DNA of 21,512 nt from NCBI GenBank assembly GCA_964512955.1, contig CAZEKX010000034.1:1-21512 (forward strand). Direction: 5' to 3'. This document shows, piece after piece, positions 18,101-21,512 of this stretch (positions are counted from its first letter, which is position 1; each line of letters opens with the position of its first letter). Source of the DNA: HGM04593 sp964512955 (GTDB lineage: Bacteria; Bacteroidota; Bacteroidia; Bacteroidales; Bacteroidaceae). Position numbers and translations under genes: made by a program. The notes below the pieces were generated by a model, which was given only the letters and a program-made list of their open reading frames with translations, searched no databases and was not told the origin of the DNA.

Positions 18101-18812
18101 CGGTGAACGCGAAATGGCATACGCAATGTATTTGGCAGGCTTCGATGTGAAGGATGTTACCATGACCGACCTCATAAGCGGACGTGAGACACTCGACGAG
18201 GTGAACTTTATAGTCTTCTGTGGCGGTTTCTCCAACTCCGATGTGCTTGGTTCTGCAAAGGGATGGGCAGGCGGATTCCTCTACAACCCCAAGGCAAAGG
18301 CAGCACTCGACCGTTTCTACGCACGTGAAGATATACTCTCATTGGGTATCTGCAACGGTTGTCAGTTGATGATGGAGTTAAACCTCATTAATCCCGAACA
18401 CGAAAAACGCGGATACATGCGACATAATAATTCGCATAAGTTCGAGTCTTCGTTTGTAGGTGTCAATATACCCGAAAACAACAGTGTATTGTTCGGTTCA
18501 CTCTCAAATAGCCGTCTTGGTGTTTGGGTGGCTCATGGCGAGGGCAAGTTCGACCTTCCTTATGATGCCGAAAAATACAATATTGTGGCACGTTATGCCT
18601 ACGATGGCTATCCTGCCAACCCCAATGGCTCTTCGTATAATGTAGCAGCGTTGGCAAGTGCCGACGGACGTCATGTGGCAATGATGCCTCACCCCGAACG
18701 TGCAATATTCCCATGGCAATGTGCCAACTATCCGCAGAATCATCTTAAAGACGATGTAACACCTTGGATAGAGATATTCCGCAATGCATATATGTGGGTT
18801 GCCAACAGATAA
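15117..18812 (+). CDS. purL: Phosphoribosylformylglycinamidine synthase, single-chain form
   Basis: Cytoplasmic enzyme of step 4 of de novo purine synthesis, converting FGAR plus glutamine and ATP to FGAM. The 1231 residues correspond to the large single-chain form that merges PurS, PurL and PurQ. Order: PurS-like N-terminus (about 1-125, with GLDQNIFVVNIEPKP near its end), linker with NSEHCRHKIFGG (164-175), first synthase half with KAETHNFPTTVEPFNG (245-260), second half with HDISAGGL, then a glutaminase domain from about 982. The glutaminase triad is intact: C1082 in GICNGCQLMM, H1192 and E1194 in PHPERAIF. The start (MIYFFSTPNRT) is the family's usual N-terminus. The gene is followed by a hairpin at 18839-18868. 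Confidence 0.97.
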   Translation: MIYFFSTPNRTVIATETEHSLNESDIQKLCWLYGEATPVEGSTLEGCFVGPRREMITPWSTNAVEITQNMGLDGIIRIEEYFAVKDENAEYDPMLQRMYNGLDQNIFVVNIEPKPIEFIEDLESYNEAEGLALSKEEIEYLHRVEGELGRKLTDSEVFGFAQINSEHCRHKIFGGTFVIDGEEMPSSLFAMIKRTTQENPNKIISAYKDNVAFAQGPVVEQFAPADHSIPDYFVIKDIETVISLKAETHNFPTTVEPFNGASTGTGGEIRDRMGGGKGSWPIAGTAVYMTSYPRTFDDRKWEQLLPVRKWLYQTPEQILIKASNGASDFGNKFGQPLICGSVLTFEHAENNEVYGYDKVIMLAGGVGYGTRRDCLKGAPEKGNKVIVMGGDNYRIGLGGGSVSSVDTGRYSSGIELNAVQRANAEMQKRAYNVVRALCEDDTNPVVSIHDHGSAGHVNCLSELVEECGGLIDMSKLPVGDKTLSAKEIIANESQERMGLLIKEDAIEYVRKVAERERAPMYVVGETTGDARFAFEQADGKRPFDLSVSQMFGSSPKTYMLDTTKERKYKNVEYNTDNIDEYLTNVLRLEAVACKDWLTNKVDRSVTGKIARQQCQGEIQLPLSDCGVVTLDYRGKKGIATSIGHAPQAGLADPAKGSVLAVAESLTNIVLAPLSDGIKTVSLSANWMWPCRSQEGEDARLYRGVEALSDFCCNLHINVPTGKDSLSMTQKYPDGTKVISPGTVIVSAGGEVSDVRKVVSPVMVNEPKSSFYHIDFSFDALRLGGSAFAQTLNCVGSDVPTVQNPEYFAEAFDAVQQLVNEGLILAGHDISAGGLITTLLEMCFANVEGGMEINLDTIAEKDIVKLLFAENPALVIQVADSNSNRMKEILDNAGICYVKIGTPTKKRHIAVAKEKRTRLFDIDYFRDVWFDSSYLMDRKQSFNGCADERLRNYKSQPLRFRLPAHFTGMLDSYGISADRRSTSGIRAAIIREKGTNGEREMAYAMYLAGFDVKDVTMTDLISGRETLDEVNFIVFCGGFSNSDVLGSAKGWAGGFLYNPKAKAALDRFYAREDILSLGICNGCQLMMELNLINPEHEKRGYMRHNNSHKFESSFVGVNIPENNSVLFGSLSNSRLGVWVAHGEGKFDLPYDAEKYNIVARYAYDGYPANPNGSSYNVAALASADGRHVAMMPHPERAIFPWQCANYPQNHLKDDVTPWIEIFRNAYMWVANR

Positions 18813-18838
18813 TAACAAAATATAAATATTATTATCAA

Positions 18839-18868
18839 AGAACCGAGTGCAGAAATGTGCTCGGTTCT
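18839..18868 (+). terminator. Probable terminator of purL
   Basis: AGAACCGAG (18839-18847) pairs perfectly with CTCGGTTCT (18860-18868), and three more pairs (two wobble) can extend the stem inward around an AGAAAT loop. A short T-rich tail (TGTTTG) follows. It lies 26 bases after the purL stop and 17 bases before the first chromate-transporter gene, so it may end or attenuate read-through into that pair. Confidence 0.6.
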
Positions 18869-18885
18869 GTTTGAAACAATAGAAT

Positions 18886-19425
18886 ATGCAAGAGATAAGC
18901 CTTTTAAGACTCTTTATCACCTTTTTTAAGTTAGGACTATTCACCATTGGCGGTGGTTATGCCATGATACCACTTATAGAGCGCGATGTGGTAGAGCGCA
19001 ATAATTGGGTAAGTAAAGAGGGGTTTGTCGACCTGCTTGCAGTGGCGCAATCGTCGCCCGGTGTATTTGCAGTAAATATATCTATCTTCATAGGTTATAA
19101 GTTGCGTGGTGTTGCAGGGTCGTTATTCTCGGCTGTTGGGAATGTGTTACCATCGGTAATAATAATATTGTTAATAGCACTCTTTTTTAATACATTCCGC
19201 GAGAACGAAGTAGTGAACAATATATTCATGGGCTTGCGTCCTGCCGTTGTGGCACTCATAGCCGTTCCTGTGTTTTCTGTTGCCAAAACAGCACGTATTT
19301 CGTGGACAAATGTGTGGATTCCGGTTTTGGCATCCTTGCTCATTGTTGCTTTCAGAGTCTCTCCTATATATATAATAATGTGTGCCGTGGCAGGTGGTTT
19401 GTTATGGAGCAAGATAAAAAAATAG
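18886..19425 (+). CDS. Chromate transporter half-protein, N-terminal type
   Basis: CHR-family (ChrA) membrane protein of 179 residues, one half of the long-chain ChrA. The conserved opening FFKLGLFTIGGGYAMIPLIE is followed by the AQSSPGVFAVNISIFIGY motif (the APG/SPG segment of the family), then four further hydrophobic segments. Paired short CHR proteins are thought to work together as the two halves. Chromate efflux is the named function, but in gut anaerobes the natural substrate is often unproven (sulfate-like anions are possible). It is separated by only 3 bases from its partner and so is almost certainly co-transcribed with it. Confidence 0.88.
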   Translation: MQEISLLRLFITFFKLGLFTIGGGYAMIPLIERDVVERNNWVSKEGFVDLLAVAQSSPGVFAVNISIFIGYKLRGVAGSLFSAVGNVLPSVIIILLIALFFNTFRENEVVNNIFMGLRPAVVALIAVPVFSVAKTARISWTNVWIPVLASLLIVAFRVSPIYIIMCAVAGGLLWSKIKK

Positions 19426-19428
19426 GAT

Positions 19429-20007
19429 ATGTGGATATTTGCAGAACTTTTTTATTCGTTTTTTAAAATAGGCCTCTTTAGTTTTGGTGGCGGCTATGGC
19501 ATGTTGTCGGTTATACAGGGTGAGGTGGTTACACGTCATGCATGGATGACCATGTCGGAGTTTACCGATATTGTTGCAATAAGCCAGATGACACCGGGAC
19601 CCATAGGTATAAACTCGGCAACATACGTTGGTTATACAGCAGTTATAAATAGTGGTGGAACTGTTGCAATGGCAGTGGCAGGCTCGTTAATAACCTCGTT
19701 TGCCGTTATGTTACCATCATTTATACTCATGCTCATTATAAGTCGTTTCTTTATGAAATATTGCAAGCATCCACGGGTAGAGACACTCTTTTCTGTTCTC
19801 CGACCAACAGTGGTGGGACTAATTGCTTCGGCTGCTCTGTTACTCATGAATAGTGAGAATTTCGGTATACCAACCATTGAACCCATGCAGTTTGTTGTGA
19901 GTGTAACTCTTTTTCTCTTTGCCTTTATTGCATTAAAAGTCTATAAATTATCTCCTATACTCATACTTGTTTTGTGTGGGGCATTTGGTGCTTTTATCTA
20001 CTCATAA
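19429..20007 (+). CDS. Chromate transporter half-protein, second partner
   Basis: Second CHR-family half-protein, 192 residues. It has the same layout as its neighbour: FFKIGLFSFGGGYGMLSVIQ at the start, then ISQMTPGPIGINSATYVGY, then hydrophobic segments to a C-terminus inside the last helix (LVLCGAFGAFIYS). The two halves differ in detail, as in other short CHR pairs, which points to complementary rather than redundant subunits. The ATG lies 3 bases after the partner's TAG. No clear hairpin ends the transcript, although an AT-rich imperfect fold (AACCATTTATAT with ATATAAA and TGGTT, 20037-20083) follows. Confidence 0.88.
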   Translation: MWIFAELFYSFFKIGLFSFGGGYGMLSVIQGEVVTRHAWMTMSEFTDIVAISQMTPGPIGINSATYVGYTAVINSGGTVAMAVAGSLITSFAVMLPSFILMLIISRFFMKYCKHPRVETLFSVLRPTVVGLIASAALLLMNSENFGIPTIEPMQFVVSVTLFLFAFIALKVYKLSPILILVLCGAFGAFIYS

Positions 20008-20097
20008 ATATAAAGATTTGTCATAGGTATAGTTAAAACCATTTATATATTTGTTTTTCTAACTACAATATAAATTTTTGGTTAAAAAGTGTGTAAA

Positions 20098-20130
20098 TTG
20101 GAAAGTTGTTTAAATAAATCTTTATATTCG
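20098..20130 (+). promoter_or_regulatory. Possible promoter upstream of the leader/small-peptide region
   Basis: TATATTCG at 20123-20130 is one base from the Bacteroidetes -7 consensus. TTG occurs at 20098-20100 (22-base spacing) and at 20106-20108 (14-base spacing); neither spacing is ideal. If active, it would start a transcript near 20137 through the microsatellite and the structured stretch towards the peptide gene at 20701. Confidence 0.3.
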
Positions 20131-20301
20131 CAAACCAAGATTTATGCAACTAAACAATGAGAAACCAAGTAACGATATCGAAAGAGTTGTGGGCATATAG
20201 TGCCGTATACTCCTTGTGCGGTATGCCACCTGTTGGTATTCAAAGGTTTATAATATGTAATTTTAACATAAATAATTTGGAAATGTGTGATATTTGTATA
20301 A

Positions 20302-20322
20302 ACACACACACACACACACACA
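20302..20322 (+). repeat. Dinucleotide (AC)n microsatellite, about 10 units
   Basis: Twenty-one consecutive bases of alternating A and C. Dinucleotide tracts this long are rare in bacterial chromosomes and are prone to slipped-strand length change. The tract lies between a possible promoter and the structured stretch. It is inside the open frame 20157-20357, and one-unit contraction would join that frame to the frame that runs to 20686. Confidence 0.9.
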
Positions 20323-20439
20323 TTCTCATCGCGCGTATTTTACAAAATATTTTCTGAATATCAAAACATTAGCAAGCCGAGAGAAGAAGAAATTTCTTAT
20401 TTATTCTTCCGAGGCGCAGCAATGTTTCGACGCAGTCAA

Positions 20440-20671
20440 AGAGTTAGCAGAACCTTTTTGCATAATTTGGGCTACGGTTCAGCATTATTGGAGCAAGCTC
20501 CATACTGCGTTCACCTTGCACCAAATTTCTACGGTTTTTCAGCTCAACCAATCAATTATATGTTTTCGCAATGGTGCTCCGCCCCTCCATGTGGCGGTCC
20601 AAGAAGCATTGTATCATATTACGGCGTTACCAGTCGGCACTCACCGTGCCTTGTTGGAAACGCCGTTTTTT
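20440..20671 (+). ncRNA. Candidate structured RNA or leader ending in an intrinsic terminator
   Basis: This stretch contains several short helices in series: GGAGC/GCTCC (20490-20501, which has only a 2-base loop as written), GCACCA/TGGTGC (20518-20523 with 20572-20577), CCGCC/GGCGG (20579-20583 with 20593-20597) and the terminator stem from 20621. The inverted repeats are seen directly; that they form one RNA is inferred. It does not resemble tRNA, tmRNA, RNase P or SRP RNA as far as I can tell. The alternative is a coding frame through 20422-20892, or a dispersed repeat. Confidence 0.3.
20621..20671 (+). terminator. Intrinsic terminator or attenuator before the small peptide gene
   Basis: ACGGCGTT (20621-20628) pairs with AACGCCGT (20659-20666), and a second helix GGCAC/GTGCC (20636-20640 with 20646-20650) is nested inside. 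Six T residues (20666-20671) follow the outer stem at once, the classic intrinsic terminator layout. It lies 29 bases before the ATG at 20701, so it could end a separate RNA or act as an attenuator for the peptide gene. Confidence 0.5.
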
Positions 20672-20700
20672 CATTTCAACTATTAACATTAAAAACTAAA

Positions 20701-20892
20701 ATGATTGCAGAAGGAAAGAAGCGTTATGAATGTCCAAGAATGAATGTCATTAACTTGGAGATGTCGCAAATGATAACTACGAGTACAACAAACGTCACTG
20801 TAGGCGGTTGGGGCAATGGCGGAAGCCTCGAAGGTGGCGAAGCGGAAGAAAGTGCTTCTCGCCGTGGTGAATGGGGAGATTTATGGAAATAA
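20701..20892 (+). CDS. Small Gly/Trp-rich peptide, paralogue 1
   Basis: A 63-residue protein with no signal peptide and no membrane segment. The N-terminal half (KKRYECPRMNVINLEMSQMI, residues 6-25) is followed by a Ser/Thr stretch and a polar Gly/Trp-rich C-terminal half with GGWGNGG (35-41), GGEAEESASRRGEWGDLW (45-62). The pattern YExP...Q...S...WGNGG is shared with the next gene, which supports both being real. My recollection is that Bacteroidales genomes carry many such tiny proteins of unknown function. The split into a conserved front and a variable Gly-rich back resembles modified-peptide precursors, but no modifying enzyme is visible in this window. The same frame is open back to 20422; I chose ATG 20701 because it follows the terminator stem and begins the family-like part. 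Confidence 0.6.
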   Translation: MIAEGKKRYECPRMNVINLEMSQMITTSTTNVTVGGWGNGGSLEGGEAEESASRRGEWGDLWK

Positions 20893-21095
20893 ATCTCACT
20901 ATCGCGAGTTTTGCAGCGAATGGTCACGCGAAGCACAGATGAAATTTGTGCCGCGTGGGTCGCTAAAGCACTTGCCAGCGAGTAAAAGCCAAACTCGTTT
21001 GGACTTTTACAACGAGCGCAGACGTGCTTCAACAAGGTTAAAAGCAAAACGAGTCAATGGGGGAACCTATGGTATAACAATTAACAGATGGATGT
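20893..21095. other. Structured spacer between the two small peptide genes
   Basis: About 200 bases with marked inverted symmetry. GTAAAAGCCAAAC (20982-20994) folds onto GTTTGG-A-CTTTTAC (20997-21010), a 13-pair stem with one bulged base, and GAAGCAC (20930-20936) can pair with GTGCTTC (21024-21030) around it. The stem lacks a U run, so it is not an ordinary terminator. The Arg/Lys-rich open frame that crosses it (20816-21103) overlaps the end of paralogue 1 in another frame and is not called as a gene. Confidence 0.4.
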
Positions 21096-21315
21096 ATGAA
21101 TAACGGATATTCCGGTGCATACGAAGCACCGCAAGTGGAGATTATTGAAGTCGCCGTTGAACAAGGCTTTGACTTTGTCGAAGCCACCACGCTCACTGTG
21201 CAATTTTATGAGTATACTCACATTGCGCTCGCTTAAATGTGGCTTTGCCGTCAGCAGTATTGATGTCGATCCGTGGGGAAACGGTGGACATCTTGGCGAT
21301 TATGAATTGGAATAA
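21096..21315 (+). pseudogene. Small Gly/Trp-containing peptide, paralogue 2, interrupted
   Basis: ATG 21096 opens MNNGYSGAYEAPQVEIIEV and continues to EQGF (TTT at 21168-21170). From there the frame runs through unlike sequence to a stop at 21234-21236. In the next frame, from GGC at 21241, GFAVSSIDVDPWGNGGHLG continues to the stop at 21313-21315. Deleting 76 bases between the two GGCTTTG copies joins the parts exactly into a 47-residue protein that aligns with paralogue 1 (YExP, then Q, then S, then WGNGG). I therefore read it as a gene broken by a short insertion. As it stands, a 46-residue product ending HIALA would be made. Confidence 0.55.
21165..21247. mobile_element. Putative 76-base palindromic mini-insertion flanked by GGCTTTG
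   Basis: GGCTTTG occurs at 21165-21171 and again at 21241-21247. Between them AAGCCAC (21181-21187) and GTGGCTT (21239-21245) are inverted, GCAAT (21200-21204) faces ATTGC (21222-21226), and the centre is a perfect 12-base palindrome TGAGTATACTCA (21209-21220). The whole reads as an imperfect long palindrome, like a tiny MITE or REP-type hairpin. Because the inverted arms overlap the second GGCTTTG, that repeat may be a target duplication or part of the element; I cannot tell which. Confidence 0.45.
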
Positions 21316-21350
21316 AAGAGTAATAACAATAATAATATTTTTTAAGAACA

Positions 21351-21512
21351 ATGAAAAAAACGATTAAGAGAATACAGAGCGAAAATTTATTTTCGGCTCT
21401 GTCGAACGTGAGTTTTTTGCGCGTAGCGAAGACTAAGTATTTAGCTTTTGCAGCGGCTGCTCTTATGTTGGCAAGCTGCTCGAACGACGAGGATTTTGTT
21501 CCACAGGACAAC
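21351..21512 (+). CDS. Lipoprotein, N-terminus only (runs off the window)
   Basis: The first 54 residues show a basic start (MKKTIKR), a hydrophobic core (YLAFAAAALML, 30-40) and the lipobox L40-A-S-C43, followed by SNDEDF. An acidic run right after the lipidated Cys is the lipoprotein export signal reported for Bacteroidetes surface lipoproteins, so the product is probably surface-exposed (inference). The start of the mature chain resembles fimbrillin-like and other Bacteroidales surface lipoproteins, but the visible part is too short to name a family. The n-region is unusually long (29 residues before the core). An in-frame GTG at 21408 would give a normal 23-residue signal peptide, so the true start is uncertain. 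No terminator separates it from the peptide gene 35 bases upstream. Confidence 0.75.
   Translation, partial: MKKTIKRIQSENLFSALSNVSFLRVAKTKYLAFAAAALMLASCSNDEDFVPQDN
21374..21400 (+). repeat. Hairpin in the 5' part of the lipoprotein gene
   Basis: CAGAGC (21375-21380) pairs with GCTCTG (21396-21401), and GAAAA pairs with TTTTC just inside, with one G unpaired. It lies in the unusual RIQSENLFSALS segment of the signal peptide n-region. It could be a regulatory fold if translation starts at the GTG at 21408, or part of a small inserted element if it starts at 21351. Confidence 0.4.

Larger units (their letters stand above)
20008..20700. other. Long region without a recognised gene: microsatellite and structured leader
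   Basis: Nearly 700 bases follow the chromate-transporter pair. The first 130 are AT-rich and end in a possible promoter (20098-20130). Next come an imperfect hairpin (GGCATA...CCG with CGGTATGCC, 20192-20227), a (CA) microsatellite at 20302-20322 and then, from about 20440, a more GC-rich stretch dense in short inverted repeats that ends in a terminator-like stem at 20621-20671. Several frames are open by chance or design (20157-20357, 20294-20686 from TTG, 20422-20892), but none looks like a protein family I recognise, and overlapping open frames suggest constrained or repeated DNA rather than a normal gene. Confidence 0.5.

Noticed and set aside
20302..20322. Possible CRISPR or tandem protein repeat
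   Set aside because: It is a simple dinucleotide tract; no spaced direct repeats of CRISPR type occur anywhere in the window.
20816..21103. Arg/Lys-rich open frame of 95 codons linking the two peptide genes
   Set aside because: Overlaps the end of paralogue 1 in a different frame and spans the inverted-repeat spacer; no family resemblance. Worth revisiting only if translation is detected.
21251..21511. Minus-strand open frame of 86 codons
   Set aside because: Antisense to the lipoprotein start, which has a convincing signal peptide and lipobox.

Overview
The window looks like a chromosomal piece from an anaerobic member of the Bacteroidales (Bacteroidetes). Supporting signs are an AT-rich genome with little Shine-Dalgarno signal, a TTTG-N19-TAnnTTTG promoter upstream of galE, a complex I cluster with no nuoEFG genes and a fused nuoCD, single-chain large PurL, paired half-size chromate transporters, and a lipoprotein whose lipobox is followed by acidic residues. 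Genus cannot be fixed from what I can see.

Layout. 1-306: right end of an IS3-family (IS150-type) insertion sequence. 304-1407 (-): a two-helix membrane protein with TrkA/RCK-like nucleotide-binding folds; the insertion sequence cuts off its C-terminus and supplies its stop codon. 1719-2735 (-): galE, with a strong terminator and a good promoter. 3084-4001 (+): EamA/DMT permease, separated from the next cluster by a 48-base bidirectional terminator. 4080-13913 (-): the complex I operon nuoA-B-CD-H-I-J-K-L-M-N, ten genes packed end to end. 14098-14886 (-): ZIP-family metal transporter. 15117-18812 (+): purL. 18886-20007 (+): two adjacent chromate-transporter halves. 20008-21512: a different kind of DNA, with a dinucleotide microsatellite, strong RNA folding potential, an intrinsic terminator, two paralogous tiny peptide genes and the start of a lipoprotein gene.

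Function. The nuo operon encodes the membrane arm and quinone-side connecting part of a proton-pumping quinone reductase without the NADH dehydrogenase module, so its electron donor is unknown from this locus. PurL, GalE and the transporters are housekeeping or accessory functions not obviously linked to each other.

The least ordinary part is the last 1.5 kb. Two tiny proteins share a Y-E-x-P ... Q ... S ... W-G-N-G-G pattern, which suggests a conserved N-terminal half and a variable Gly-rich C-terminal half. The second one is broken by what looks like a 76-base palindromic insertion flanked by GGCTTTG; removing it restores a clean 47-residue frame. A structured, terminator-ended leader lies upstream and a putative surface lipoprotein lies downstream. 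Whether these form one system is inference.
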